Notes: a model not told the origin generated them from the letters alone. 64,000 nt of DNA from Hydrogenovibrio sp965140365 (GCA_965140365.1 OZ223196.1), one strand, 5' to 3'; positions 22,290 to 33,300 are shown, numbered from the stretch's first letter. Numbers and translations are program-made.

Positions 22290-24182
22290 CTAAACCGATA
22301 ATTTTTCTACCGGCTTATTGCCGTATAGCGCGTTTACCACAGCTCTTGTGCCCAAGATAGCCGTGAACATGGAGGTAATAATCCCGATGGACAGCGTAAT
22401 CGCAAACCCTTTAATCGGGCCGGTGCCGAAGCTGAATAACACTATCGCCGCCAACAAGGTGGTGATATTGGCATCCGCGATGGTCACGAAAGCTTTTTCA
22501 TAACCGGCATGAATGGCGGACTGCACCGACGAGTTACGCAATTCCTCGCGAATTCGTTCAAAAATCAACACATTGGCATCCACCGCCATCCCGACGGTCA
22601 ACACAATGCCAGCAATCCCCGGCAAGGTCAAGGTCGCTTGCAACAAAGACAGCACCGCCACAATCAACACCAGGTTGAGCGTCAACGCCGCATTCGCAAT
22701 CATACCAAACGTCTTATAACGCCACACCATGATGACCAAAACCAGTAGGAAGCCAACGATCACGGACATCATGCCCTGGTTGATATTATCCTGCCCCAAG
22801 CTTGGCCCCACCGTACGTTCTTCAACAATTTCCATCGGTGCCGCCAAGGCCCCGGCTCGCAATAACAGCGCGAGATCCTGAGCTTCTTGCGGACTGTCCA
22901 AACCAGTGATTTGGAAACGGTTAGCGAACTGCCCCCTGATGACCGCCGCATTAATCACGTCTTTGGTGGTGACGCGTTTTTTAATGGTTTCATCGCCCTT
23001 TTCGATGGTATCCACACGATTTTCAATAAACACCACCGCCATGCGGTTACCAATGTTTTCCTTCGTGGTTGCCAACATCTTACGCCCACCGACACCGTCC
23101 AATGTCACGGTGACTTCCGGCGAACCGGCTTCGGCATCAATACCGGATTGCGCGTTAATGACATTATCACCGGTGACAATCACACTGCGCTGCAACAAAA
23201 TCGGGCGCCCGTTGCGGAAGTGGTATAAACGAGAACCATTTGGCGCATACCCGGTTTTTTCAGCACGAATCGCATCGCCTTTTTCTTCCACCAGACGGAA
23301 TTCCAAAGTGGCGGTCGCACCGAGAATTTCCTTGGCTTTAGCCGTGTCTTGCACCCCCGGCAACTGCACTACGATGCGGCGGTCACCTTGCTGCTGAATC
23401 ACCGGCTCAGCCACGCCCAGCTCGTTGATACGGTTACGCAAAGTGGTGATATTTTGTTTTAAGGCATAGGTGCGCGCTTCTTCCAATGTTTTCGGAAGCA
23501 AACGGATTTCCAAGGCATGCTCTTCCGGCTTTTGAATCAAGTTGAACTGCCCCGGATAAGCTACCTGAAGCGCTTTCTCCGCCGACTGCACACTGGCCGC
23601 ATCACGGAATTTTGCCATCAAGTGATCTTGTTGGTAATCCACACCAAGATACCGAATCCGTTCTTTACGGAAAGTCGCTTTGATTTCATCCACATAACGG
23701 TTGTAATTTTTCTCGATAGCCGCTTCCATATCGACGTCCATCAAGAAATGCACCCCGCCACGTAAATCCAGGCCAAGATACATGGGCTGTGCGCCCAGCG
23801 CTCTCAAAAATTCCGGTGTGGCCGGAGCCAAGTTCAACGCCACCACGGCCTGACGGCCTAAGACTTCTTTCAGCACACTTTTGGCTTTTAGCTGATCGTC
23901 GGCATTGTGAAAACGGATCAGGAACTGGCCGTTTTGATATTTTAAGGATTTTGGATCCAAGTCGGCTTTCGCCAAGGTGGATTCAATGGTCTTTTCCGTC
24001 GCGTCATTAAATTGCACCGACTTGGCCGGAGAAACCTGTACCGCCGGATCGTCACCGAACAGGTTCGGGGCGGCATAAATCAATCCCAGCACGATGACAA
24101 CGAGCAAGAGTAGATATTTCCAGGCGGGATACTGATTACTGATGACTTTTTGTCTTGATTCAAACATGGTCGTATTTTCCAA
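22290..24182 (-). CDS. secD: Protein translocase subunit SecD
   Basis: A 630-residue inner-membrane protein with one TM helix at about 19-38 and a large periplasmic region. The first periplasmic domain carries LGLDLRGGVHFLMDVDM (about 136-152). Five further helices near the C-terminus include GMAVDANVLIFERIREEL, the hallmark of the proton-path region. Length is normal for gammaproteobacterial SecD (about 615-630). The annotated start (ATG 24182, MENTTMFESRQK) has an alternative five codons in (MFESRQKV, 24167). It works with SecF and YajC as an accessory complex of the Sec translocase. Confidence 0.97.
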   Translation of the reverse strand: MENTTMFESRQKVISNQYPAWKYLLLLVVIVLGLIYAAPNLFGDDPAVQVSPAKSVQFNDATEKTIESTLAKADLDPKSLKYQNGQFLIRFHNADDQLKAKSVLKEVLGRQAVVALNLAPATPEFLRALGAQPMYLGLDLRGGVHFLMDVDMEAAIEKNYNRYVDEIKATFRKERIRYLGVDYQQDHLMAKFRDAASVQSAEKALQVAYPGQFNLIQKPEEHALEIRLLPKTLEEARTYALKQNITTLRNRINELGVAEPVIQQQGDRRIVVQLPGVQDTAKAKEILGATATLEFRLVEEKGDAIRAEKTGYAPNGSRLYHFRNGRPILLQRSVIVTGDNVINAQSGIDAEAGSPEVTVTLDGVGGRKMLATTKENIGNRMAVVFIENRVDTIEKGDETIKKRVTTKDVINAAVIRGQFANRFQITGLDSPQEAQDLALLLRAGALAAPMEIVEERTVGPSLGQDNINQGMMSVIVGFLLVLVIMVWRYKTFGMIANAALTLNLVLIVAVLSLLQATLTLPGIAGIVLTVGMAVDANVLIFERIREELRNSSVQSAIHAGYEKAFVTIADANITTLLAAIVLFSFGTGPIKGFAITLSIGIITSMFTAILGTRAVVNALYGNKPVEKLSV

Positions 24183-24249
24183 AAAACGGCTAAAGCGTTA
24201 GCCTAGAGAGTACGCACCGTGGGTTTCGATACGTGCAAATGCTTCTCTT

Positions 24250-24287
24250 AAAACAACAAAAGGGGCCGATCAGCCCCTTGTTGTTTT
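24250..24287 (-). terminator. Hairpin between yajC and secD
   Basis: A long stem (AAAACAACAA-AGGGGC / GCCCC-TTGTTGTTTT) with a 6-base loop lies 9 bases after the yajC stop. It looks like an intrinsic terminator or an attenuator or processing site, because secD follows on the same strand. Confidence 0.65.
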
Positions 24288-24296
24288 GACGCCGAC

Positions 24297-24629
24297 TTAT
24301 TCGGCCGTCCCTTTCAATGTGCCTTTCGGCAATTCGCGCGCAACGTTTTGACGTTCAACTTTCACGGTAACGTTATCGGCGATTTCCAAATCGACGAAGT
24401 TTTCGTCCAATTCGCGGATTTTACCGGCCAAACCGCCGTAAGTAACCACTTCGGCACCTTTACCCAACGCTTGAACCAGCTTCTTATGCTCTTTGACCTT
24501 TTTTTGCTGTGGACGAATCAACAAGAAGTAAAACACCACAAACAATAGAACCAACGGAAGCAACGCTTCAAAACCACTTCCTTGCGCGGCCGCGCCGCCT
24601 TCTGCCATGGCATCCGAAATCAAAATCAT
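24297..24629 (-). CDS. yajC: Sec translocon accessory protein YajC
   Basis: A 110-residue small membrane protein. ATG 24629 (MILISDAMAEGG) is used because AGGAG sits 6 bases upstream; the frame is open 21 codons further but without a ribosome site. One TM helix (FEALLPLVLLFVVFYFLLIRPQQKK, about 20-40) is followed by the cytoplasmic YajC domain with RPQQKKVKEHKKL and GGLAGKIRELDENFVDLEIADNVTVKVER, given here in parts of one continuous domain. YajC associates with SecDF. It is preceded on the same strand by tgt and queA, the usual order. Confidence 0.96.
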   Translation of the reverse strand: MILISDAMAEGGAAAQGSGFEALLPLVLLFVVFYFLLIRPQQKKVKEHKKLVQALGKGAEVVTYGGLAGKIRELDENFVDLEIADNVTVKVERQNVARELPKGTLKGTAE

Positions 24630-24724
24630 ATTTTTCTCCTTAAAATTAACTGCGTTATTGTTGCATAAAAAATTTGAAAATTCTATTAACAAACCCTGTG
24701 TTATTTTGCGTCAAGATGGGTTTA

Positions 24725-25837
24725 TCACAACGGCGGGACCGTCTCGCCTCGTTCAGCATAAAAATCGGCGACAAATGTGTCTAAAGAATCCGACGCAATG
24801 GCCTCACGTAGCCCTTTCATCAATAATTGATAATAGTGCAGATTATGAATGGTATTCAAACGTGCTCCCTGAATTTCACCGCACTTGTCCAAATGATGCA
24901 GATAAGCCCGTGTGTAATTCCGACAGGTATAGCAGTCGCACTTCGCATCCAACGGCTCCAGACTGGTTTTATGCACCGCATTCCGGATCTTGATGACCCC
25001 CGAATGGGTAAACAGGAAACCATTCCGAGCGTTGCGGGTCGGAATCACGCAGTCGAACATATCAATGCCGCGTCGAACCGCTTCAACAATATCTTCCGGT
25101 TTTCCGACCCCCATCATGTAACGGGGACGATCTTTCGGCATATGCGGTTCGGTAAAATCCAACGTCGCCATCATTTCTTCTTTCGGCTCGCCTACGGACA
25201 AGCCGCCGATGGCGTAGCCGTCGAAACCGATTTCCATCAACGCCTGAATGGACTCTTGTCGTAAATCTTCATACATGCCGCCTTGCACAATACCGAATAA
25301 AGCGGATGGGTTCCCTTCATGTGCTTTTTTGGACCGTTCGGCCCAACGCAATGACAAACGCATCGATTCGGCCGCCACCTCATGTGAAGCCGGATAAGGA
25401 GTGCATTCGTCAAAAATCATCACGATATCGGAACCCAGCTTGCGTTGAATTTCCATCGACTCTTCCGGCCCCATAAACAAGCGTGAACCATTGACAGGAT
25501 TGCGGAAATGCACGCCCTCTTCCACGATTTTGCGCATCTTGCCGAGGCTGAACACCTGAAACCCGCCGGAGTCGGTGAGAATCGGGCCCGGCCAGTTAAT
25601 GAAATCGTGCAAATCGCCATGCTGTTCGATAATGTCCGTTCCCGGACGAATGGCTAAATGAAACGTATTACCTAAAATAATCTGTGCGCCGGTGTCGGCC
25701 ACTTCTTCCGGCATCATGCCTTTCACCGAGCCGTAAGTGCCGACCGGCATAAAGGCCGGTGTTTCCACCACGCCACGGTCAAAAATCAATCGTCCGCGAC
25801 GCGCACGTCCGTCCTGTTTATCCAATTCAAATTTCAT
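24725..25837 (-). CDS. tgt: Queuine tRNA-ribosyltransferase (tRNA-guanine transglycosylase)
   Basis: A 370-residue enzyme that swaps guanine 34 for preQ1 in tRNAs with GUN anticodons, on the queuosine pathway. Conserved segments: FMPVGTYGSVKGM (about 29-41); DSGGFQVFSLG (91-101), with the substrate-recognising Asp; GGLSVGEPKEEM (about 230); and IPTRNARNG (about 280-288). The zinc site CDCYTCRNYTRAYLHHL lies near 318-334. Length matches the family (about 370-375). It starts 17 bases after queA ends, which supports the queA-tgt operon. Confidence 0.97.
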   Translation of the reverse strand: MKFELDKQDGRARRGRLIFDRGVVETPAFMPVGTYGSVKGMMPEEVADTGAQIILGNTFHLAIRPGTDIIEQHGDLHDFINWPGPILTDSGGFQVFSLGKMRKIVEEGVHFRNPVNGSRLFMGPEESMEIQRKLGSDIVMIFDECTPYPASHEVAAESMRLSLRWAERSKKAHEGNPSALFGIVQGGMYEDLRQESIQALMEIGFDGYAIGGLSVGEPKEEMMATLDFTEPHMPKDRPRYMMGVGKPEDIVEAVRRGIDMFDCVIPTRNARNGFLFTHSGVIKIRNAVHKTSLEPLDAKCDCYTCRNYTRAYLHHLDKCGEIQGARLNTIHNLHYYQLLMKGLREAIASDSLDTFVADFYAERGETVPPL

Positions 25838-25854
25838 TCAATCGTGTCCATTTG

Positions 25855-26925
25855 TTATTCGTTGACCGCCTCTTCTGACGTTTTCTTCGCGGGATGCACC
25901 AACATGGCATCGCCGTAACTGAAAAAGCGGTAACCTTGTTCTACGGCATGCGCATAAGCTTGCATGGTACGCTGATAGCCGGCCAGCGCCGACACCAACA
26001 TTATCAAGGTGGATTCCGGCAGGTGAAAATTAGTCAAGAGTACATCCACCACCTGGAATTCGTAACCGGGGGTAATGAAAATATCGGTTTCGCCCTGATA
26101 GGCTTGCAAAACACCGGAATCAGATAAATGCGCGGCGCTTTCCAAACAGCGAACCGACGTGGTGCCCACGGCAATCACCCGCCCGCCTTTCCGCTTGGTT
26201 TCCTCAATCAGGGCAACGGTTTCCGGCAACACTTCAATCACTTCGGAGTGCATGACATGCTCGGCAATGTCGTCCACTTGCACCGGTTTAAAGGTGCCGG
26301 CCCCGACATGCAAGGTAACAAACCCGGTCGAGACGCCTTTGGCACGAATGCGCTCCAGCAAGGCGTCATCAAAGTGCAGTCCCGCCGTCGGTGCGGCGAC
26401 CGCTCCTGGTTTGGCGGAATACACCGTTTGATAGCGCTCTTTATCTTCCAATTCGTCTTCGCGCTCAATATACGGCGGCAACGGCATATGTCCGTGCGCT
26501 TCAATCAATTCCAAAGCCGACACATCCGATGCTTTTTGCGACAGCTTCAATTCGAATAACGCACCCTCTCGCCCCAACACTTCGGCCTCAAACGCATCCG
26601 CGATGTGCAGAACGGCACCGGGCTTCGGGGCGCGACTGGAACGCACATGCGACAACACCCGATCATGATCCAGCACCCGTTCAATCAACAGTTCCACCTG
26701 ACCGCCGGTGGATTTTTGCCCGAACAGCCGCGCCGGGATGACTTTGGTGTCGTTGAAAATCAAACAATCGTTTTCATTCAGATACGACAGTAAATCCGGG
26801 AAATATTTGTCGGATACACCACCGTCCGGCTCCATCACCAGCAGTCGGCTTTGGGTACGCTCTTCCGTTGGTTGCTGCGCAATCAGTTCTTCGGGCAGGT
26901 CAAAATAAAAATCTTGTCGTCGCAT
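25855..26925 (-). CDS. queA: S-adenosylmethionine:tRNA ribosyltransferase-isomerase
   Basis: A 356-residue enzyme that adds the epoxycyclopentane ring from AdoMet to preQ1 in tRNA, giving epoxyqueuosine. ATG 26925 (MRRQDFYFDLPEELIAQQP) is chosen because it matches the usual QueA N-terminus and length (356 in E. coli); the frame is open 15 codons further upstream. Typical segments include NDTKVIPARLFG, PTAGLHFDDALLERI, LHVGAGTFKPV and TNFHLPESTLIMLVSALAG. It is the first gene of the queA-tgt-yajC-secD-secF run. Confidence 0.97.
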   Translation of the reverse strand: MRRQDFYFDLPEELIAQQPTEERTQSRLLVMEPDGGVSDKYFPDLLSYLNENDCLIFNDTKVIPARLFGQKSTGGQVELLIERVLDHDRVLSHVRSSRAPKPGAVLHIADAFEAEVLGREGALFELKLSQKASDVSALELIEAHGHMPLPPYIEREDELEDKERYQTVYSAKPGAVAAPTAGLHFDDALLERIRAKGVSTGFVTLHVGAGTFKPVQVDDIAEHVMHSEVIEVLPETVALIEETKRKGGRVIAVGTTSVRCLESAAHLSDSGVLQAYQGETDIFITPGYEFQVVDVLLTNFHLPESTLIMLVSALAGYQRTMQAYAHAVEQGYRFFSYGDAMLVHPAKKTSEEAVNE

Positions 26926-27166
26926 AGTATCGAATGCCGGACATTGACCGGCGGTTCTGTTTTCAGTCACGGGTTAAAAACGCAAGATTATACCGTGATT
27001 TGACCGTGTCGTGAGATGGAAAATCAAAATTCACCAGGCCTGGCCATTTAGACCATTATCATGAGATTGTCTCGCAACCCAGCAACGGTCATGCTAAGAT
27101 TTTGCCATACACAGAATAACGCCCCGGTTCATGGGGAGATAACACGCAATCAGCAAGGAATCGGTT

Positions 27167-27697
27167 ATGTTCGAAATCAAAGACATTGATCCGGCGTTTT
27201 ACCGCAAACAAACCCGTAATGCCACTTTAAAAATCATGGCGATTTTCATTGTCATCGGCATGATTACCGCGACCAGTTTTGTGGAGTATCTTGGCCCTTA
27301 CAGCTCGAACCACATCGTGTTGAACCTGCTGGGGGCCTTTGTCGGCCTGGTGATTACCGGCCTGATCGTACGTTTTTTCTTTAAGGACAGCGCCTGGATG
27401 AACGAGGCCATGTACGGCTGGCGTTTGAAACGCAATTTAATGTACATCACCAACGTCATTGACAAGGTCAAGGCCAAAGCCAATCAGGACGATGAAAAGG
27501 CGTTAAAAATCCTGCGCTTCTATCACCTGGGGCTCACCCAAATGTATCAACTGGAAGAAAACAGCCATGAGCTGATTGAAATCAAATCCGAAAAAGAACA
27601 GTTGGTTCAACGTCTGGTCAATCTTGGCATCGACATCAACCAAACCCGGTTCGATCCCAGCATGGTCGAAGAATACAAAGACCCCGAGGCATCGTAA
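27167..27697 (+). CDS. DUF3087 family membrane protein
   Basis: A 176-residue protein with two TM helices (about 23-42 and 51-71), followed by a long soluble helical region of about 100 residues. The N-terminus MFEIKDIDPAFYRKQTRNA and the C-terminal HLGLTQMYQLEENSHELIEI match the DUF3087 family found in gammaproteobacteria, for which no function is known. The second half could form a coiled coil. A GGGAGAT ribosome site lies upstream, though at a somewhat long distance from the ATG. It is flanked by a CCAGGCCTGG copy upstream (27034) and a terminator built on the same word downstream, and is probably transcribed alone. Confidence 0.82.
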   Translation: MFEIKDIDPAFYRKQTRNATLKIMAIFIVIGMITATSFVEYLGPYSSNHIVLNLLGAFVGLVITGLIVRFFFKDSAWMNEAMYGWRLKRNLMYITNVIDKVKAKANQDDEKALKILRFYHLGLTQMYQLEENSHELIEIKSEKEQLVQRLVNLGIDINQTRFDPSMVEEYKDPEAS

Positions 27698-27707
27698 GCC
27701 TAAAATG

Positions 27708-27733
27708 AAAAACCACCAGGCCTGGTGGTTTTT
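27708..27733. terminator. Bidirectional terminator built on CCAGGCCTGG
   Basis: A 26-base perfect palindrome (core ACCACCAGG / CCTGGTGGT with A/T tails) lies between the convergent DUF3087 and TonB-receptor genes. Confidence 0.88.
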
Positions 27734-27747
27734 TATAGAACGCTTTT

Positions 27748-30276
27748 CTACCAGTCGTAACCGGCGCCCAGCCATATTTGACGACCCAATACATAATCGT
27801 AAGAACCACTGCTCTTATTGAACTTTTTCTGGTAATTATCGAACACATTGGTGACATCGACAGTCAAACTCAAGAAGGTTTCCGAGATTTTAAAGCGGTA
27901 AATCGCGGATAAGTCCATCTGAAAATATGGCTCATAGTCAATGTAGTCGTATTCATTGGTAATATCAAAAGACGATGTTCTATCCGTTCCATCATCCTGA
28001 ACGAACTCGACATGCTCCGCCCCGGTTTGTTCAAAACGAGTATAGCCGTCTTTATAGAAGGCATACACACCCAACTGTAAGTTTTCGCGTGGCAGATAAC
28101 TGTAATACAACTTCACGGTTCCCGGATTCGGGTCTTTAATTTTTCCCATTTGAGAAATCGGAATAGTTTCACCGTTGTAGTAGATTTCTGCGGTATTCAC
28201 ACCGTCATCAACTTCATCATCGTAATTATCCAAGAAATTCTTCTCGCCTTCACCGATGAAGAAACTCACTTGCAACAAATGCCGAGTCCATTCACGGCGC
28301 CATTCCAGCTTCCAGCTATCGTACTTACTCCAACCATCATTGGTCATTTCTTCATATTGATGGCCGTCATCCGCCACCGGGCTGGTAGTACTGACAAATT
28401 GATCGTAACTGTTTCTGAACACTCGCTCGGCGACAAACACACCGCCAAAAACATTAATTTCCACCCCAAGTGATTTCTCGTCGGTATAGGGCGTATTCAA
28501 TTCCGAGTAACGGGTAATGTCTTCATTGGTTCCAGTTCCGAGACTCCAAGCGTCCGGCGTAATGACCTTTTGACCGTAAGCGTCATAACCCGCCGTTGCT
28601 CCACGAGTATATTGCTGATAATCCAGTCCGGCTTGTCGTAACTTGTAGGTCAAAAACGTATTGGCGTAATAACGGTTCATCCCCCCCGTCAAAAACACTT
28701 TTTTACCGCCGAACAAATCGAACTTACCAAACGTACGATAAGCCACATCGTGGTTTTCCATAAAGTCGTTATAGTCGTATCGCAGCCCCAAACGCAGCAT
28801 TAAACGTTCATACTCCAGAATATCTTCTAAATAGGTTCCGACATTCATAATGTCCGCATTGGCCTGACCGGCACTATAGGTAATATCTCCAACGGCATAT
28901 TGTTCACCCTCCACACAGGCATCCGTCCCATTACACCTTAAATTCGATAACCCTGCTTCCGGCAGGCCACTGGCATCGTTACCCACCACATAATTATGGG
29001 TATCGTTAGGCCGTTTTTTATAGGCCGACACATAATCCAATTCCGCTCCGGCATTGAATTGACTTAGCCAGCTACCAATCGAATACTCTTTACCTTCAAA
29101 GTCCGACTTCAAATAGGTTCGACTTTGCTGGCTATCCAGGTCGCCATAACCGCCTTCTTTCGAATATACCCCATCGGAATAGACACGCCCCCAAGGAAAG
29201 GTATCCGTTGGCGCCCAACGATAATAATCATCTGGCGCAAAACGGCGATTGTAACTTTGGTTATAAGACGCGGTGGTTTTAAACACCCCGACATCAAATC
29301 GATTTTCAAAATCCAGGTTGAACTTATAGCCGCCGCCTTCGATGTCGTATTGACTGTTCGCCGTTGTGGTCAAATATCGGGTTTCCGTATAAGGCGCATA
29401 GGTGAATGACGCGTCGACAACGTGATCATCATTAAAATAATGGGTCACTTTTGCCAGGATATTATCAAGTCCCCGTTTTTCATTAACTGTTTCACCAAGG
29501 TGCAAAACCGGAATATTGGACGAAGTTCGGTCATAATTGATATAAAACGCGGTATCTTCGTTAATTGGCATATTGATAAACACGTTATAGTTTTGCTTAT
29601 CAAACTTCGGTTGCGCCTTTGAGGCATTATTCGATAGCTCAAAATCCGTTTCGTCCGGCACATGAAACTGTGTCATTGCATCCGAGGTATAACGCCCGCT
29701 GATGCGACCGGTAAAGTCAAATTTGGCACGCTTGGTTTTAGCATCAATTACACCGCCACCAAACCGTCCATATTTAGCCGGCACATTGCTGCTGTACACA
29801 TTGATACTTTCAATCAAATCCAAATTCAGAAACATTTCTTGAGAATGGCCTGCCACACTCCCAATACCATTACTTTCGGATGCCGGATCTAAAATCGAGT
29901 TGTTTGGTGAGCCATCCACAATAAAATTATTCTGGTACGCTCGCCCGCCCAAAATCGACACTTCCCCCGGCTTGATTTCCCCAGCTTGCGAGGAGGTCAT
30001 TGAAGAGTCGCTCAACTCCACTTCCGGTACAATTCTCAGGGCTTCGTTCATATTGCCGTTACCCTCTGGCATAGCCTTCAAAACCTCTTCGGATAAAACG
30101 CTTTTTCCTGACTGACTGGTCGAGTCTTTGGAGAGCGAGTGTTCTTCCGTTTCGCCTTGCACTACAACCGTCGGCAGCTCATCCGCTATAACGTCATAAA
30201 CCGGCAGGACCCATAAGCTACTGCCAAGTAAAATTCTTTGATAATGTGTCACTTTTTCTTGCTCAATTACGTTCAA
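27748..30276 (-). CDS. TonB-dependent outer-membrane receptor (second)
   Basis: A receptor of about 842 residues. A hydrophobic signal-like segment (ILLGSSLWVLPVYDVIA) is followed by a TonB-box-like ELPTVVVQGE. The plug domain contains GNMNEALRIVPEVELSDSS, SILGGRAYQNNFIVDGSPN and KYGRFGGGVID (to about residue 185), and the barrel ends in QIWLGAGYDW with a terminal aromatic. The start is uncertain: 30276 is a TTG directly behind a terminator T-tract and has no visible ribosome site. A GTG at 30252 (VTHYQRIL) is an alternative. Its lipoprotein neighbour and the Fur-like box in front of that gene suggest a metal or metallophore ligand, not otherwise identifiable. It shows no close kinship to the 14885 receptor. 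Confidence 0.9.
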   Translation of the reverse strand: MNVIEQEKVTHYQRILLGSSLWVLPVYDVIADELPTVVVQGETEEHSLSKDSTSQSGKSVLSEEVLKAMPEGNGNMNEALRIVPEVELSDSSMTSSQAGEIKPGEVSILGGRAYQNNFIVDGSPNNSILDPASESNGIGSVAGHSQEMFLNLDLIESINVYSSNVPAKYGRFGGGVIDAKTKRAKFDFTGRISGRYTSDAMTQFHVPDETDFELSNNASKAQPKFDKQNYNVFINMPINEDTAFYINYDRTSSNIPVLHLGETVNEKRGLDNILAKVTHYFNDDHVVDASFTYAPYTETRYLTTTANSQYDIEGGGYKFNLDFENRFDVGVFKTTASYNQSYNRRFAPDDYYRWAPTDTFPWGRVYSDGVYSKEGGYGDLDSQQSRTYLKSDFEGKEYSIGSWLSQFNAGAELDYVSAYKKRPNDTHNYVVGNDASGLPEAGLSNLRCNGTDACVEGEQYAVGDITYSAGQANADIMNVGTYLEDILEYERLMLRLGLRYDYNDFMENHDVAYRTFGKFDLFGGKKVFLTGGMNRYYANTFLTYKLRQAGLDYQQYTRGATAGYDAYGQKVITPDAWSLGTGTNEDITRYSELNTPYTDEKSLGVEINVFGGVFVAERVFRNSYDQFVSTTSPVADDGHQYEEMTNDGWSKYDSWKLEWRREWTRHLLQVSFFIGEGEKNFLDNYDDEVDDGVNTAEIYYNGETIPISQMGKIKDPNPGTVKLYYSYLPRENLQLGVYAFYKDGYTRFEQTGAEHVEFVQDDGTDRTSSFDITNEYDYIDYEPYFQMDLSAIYRFKISETFLSLTVDVTNVFDNYQKKFNKSSGSYDYVLGRQIWLGAGYDW

Positions 30277-30280
30277 CGCA

Positions 30281-30304
30281 AAAAAGGGCGGAAGCTGTTC
30301 GCCC
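30281..30304 (-). terminator. Intrinsic terminator between lipoprotein and TonB-receptor genes
   Basis: Stem GGGCG / CGCCC (30286-30290 with 30300-30304) followed on the minus strand by six T's. It sits after the lipoprotein stop (30336) and almost touches the receptor start. It may limit read-through, acting as an intra-operon attenuator. Confidence 0.65.
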
Positions 30305-30335
30305 CCACCCTATGATTTGGTTAAAATTGGATTAT

Positions 30336-33300
30336 TTAATAAGAACCGGCATAGAACGGCGTTAAATCATTCGAATCGATAACACCATCCCCATCACTGT
30401 CGTCATCCAGTGTCAGGCCACACGCGGCAATCTGATCATTGGTCGCGCCGTAATCGTAAAAATCAGGCTTACCATCTTTGTCGAAATCCACGGTCGCTAC
30501 ATCACACGTCTTAAACGCATCATAATTGGCTAATGCATGCGACAAAATCACCAAACTCTGTAAATAATCCTCTGTATACGGAATATTCGCGACAGCAAAG
30601 CTTTTCGCCAAATCCACTTGATTGAGCAGTGCATAACCATAAACCACCGCTTGATAAGAGTCGATACGGTCTCCATCGTCGGCAATATTACCGGCCACAT
30701 CAATTAAGGCATTTACCGCATTTTGTGCTTTCGTTAAATTATTAACTTCAATATAAAAGACGGCGAGATTACTGGCAAAAGAGTAGGTCGCAGACCGATA
30801 ACTACCCGCTAAAATTTCCGCTTTGGCAACATAATCTTCCTGGACCGAATCGGTATCCATCATCGCATCTCCCGTTGCCAGAGCATAAATGGCATCCGTA
30901 ACTTTTGTGGAAGTGGCCAACATTGAATCCCCTTCATCATTGATCACAGTTGCCAATGTCCCCAAACGGTCATCACGCTTCAATAAATCAGAAATGTTGT
31001 CCGCATAAGCCAAAGCCATTTCAGCATACTCAGTGCCTTTATCAACCATACCCATTTCCAAATAATGATCCGCAATGTAAGTCAAAGCATAAACTTGGTG
31101 ATAAGGATCAGACACTTTAGCGCTTTCTGGCGCACTATCCGCATTGGTGGCGATGGCAATGGCCAAATCCATCATTTCATTAATTTTGGCATCGGGTGCA
31201 CCGGCAAAATAATATAAATCCGCGAGCTTGGCATAGCCGTAATTCACGTAATATCTGGCTTTATTCGAGTCAGAGGTTTCAATTCCATTCGCAACAGCAT
31301 TATCAAGCGCGGCTCTGGCCGCATCGACAGCTTTAATCGCCTCCGCGTTATAGCCATTTTCGATCAAGTATTGCGCCATATAGTCGCCACCTTTATTAAT
31401 ACCGTTGTACGTTAAGGCTTTAACAACATCGCGATAATAATCGGAACCAAACGCCGTTGCCGTCATCTCATCGGAAATAACCTGTAAAGCACCGCCAATG
31501 TCCGTTTTAGCATAGAATTTTGCAAAATTCGCCCACGCATTGGATATATATTTTTCTTGTACCATCGTCCCGATTACGTCACTGATTTGCGCTGTGTTAT
31601 AGCCATAATCCGCTAACAGAGGAACGATGTATGAATACATATGAAAGTCCGTTCTCGCAAGGGTTGCATCGTCGTAAGTCTTATAGGTATTCCCGGCAAT
31701 GCCGTCATCGGCACGAATCAGTTGAATATCGTTAATAATGGAAAGCGCTCTACCAGTATCCTGCAATTGCCAGTAATAAACATCCATGACAGTGACCATA
31801 GCAAAGACTTTCGTGAAATAATTCCATTTTTCCGGTGTATCCGGATATTTGGCTTTATTATTGGGTGGCATGATTTTCGCCACATCATAGGCTTTTTCCA
31901 GAATTGAACGAGCCAATACCGACTCCCCCTCTTCAGCAAACACTTCCGCCGAAGACGCTAAGCCACTGACAAGTGCAAAATAAGGGCTATAATTATCGCC
32001 AAAACTATCAACCATAGCGTTTACATAAGAAAAAAGCTGATCGGCTTTTTCAGTTTTCCCTAGGTGGTTATAACCACCATACACCGCCATCATAATCTGC
32101 AAATCTGCAGACTTAACACTGGCAAAACCTTTAGATTCCAGATAACTTTTCATCAAGGTATACGCTTTATCCAGAAGCGCTTCGGCTGTTTCCAGCTCCT
32201 CATTGTGGTCGATATAGTAATCGGCAATGTCCTCTGAAATTTCCGCCTCACTGATGGGTTTGAATAATTTTCGGTTAGCATATTGCAAAGCCAGTTCCGG
32301 TTCCCCATTTTTAAGATAGGCTTCTGCCAGCGCAACATAAACATCTTCCATGGTGTCGACATCGGTGACATCCGCCACAATGGTTTCCGACTGGGCCAGA
32401 TAAGAAGCGGAAGAGGCAAAATAGTAGGCTCGTTTTGAATCACTGTCCCCAGACAAGGCTTCCGCCAACGGCTGCTCATTATTCAATAAATTATCGACCA
32501 CCACGGCGGCCAAGTTCACGCCACTCAGATCCGGTTCGGGAATCGTCATGCCAGCGTCGGTGACGTCCAAAGAACTGTCCAGCTTAGAAAGGATTAATTG
32601 CGCTTGCGCTCTATTCGCCTGGGAAACACCGTTATCACTTAAAATCTGAAGCACTTTTTCGGTAATTTTTTCAGCGTTGCTCGACGTCGTCGCGTCGGAT
32701 AAATCCGCACTGTTCAAAAACGCACTCTCTAAAACCGCTTTATGCACCACAAAAGCGTTCACGGCCCCGCTAACGGTTGTGGCCGCTTGAATGTAACGAT
32801 TGGTTTCTTTCAATTTAGCGCATACCGTCGCGTCGGAGACCTGAGAATCAATTAAGGCATCCAAATCGCCATTATTGACCGTTAAACCAGAAAGCCCTTC
32901 TGTTCGATTCAAACCAACTTGCGTCAACATCAAACCGGTTTTCATTAAGCTAGCTGAGCTCTCGGTGGAGTCATCGAGAATGCTTTTCGATAAATTGAGC
33001 TGAGAGGCGATGGCCGTTCTGGCGGTTTCAACATCAACCGATTGGGACATCATGTAATTGGAAACCAGTGTCGTCACCGGCGTGACGTAAAGCATGCCAT
33101 TTTCAGAAAACGCCAAAGGCGAACTCAACGCCATGCGACCTAAGCTTTCACCGGTTTCGGTATCCGAACCACCAATACTGACAATGGAATGTGCTGTCAA
33201 ATCGGTATCCCCTGGCACCTGCAGTGAATATCCCCCGACCGCATTCGTGAGCGTTTTTTGCGTAAGACACATGGATGGTGAATCGATTCGGCACATTTTG

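Noticed and set aside
27001..27166. Small RNA gene between queA and the DUF3087 gene
   Set aside because: The only structure is a CCAGGCCTGG copy. There is no terminator of its own and no promoter pair I can support.
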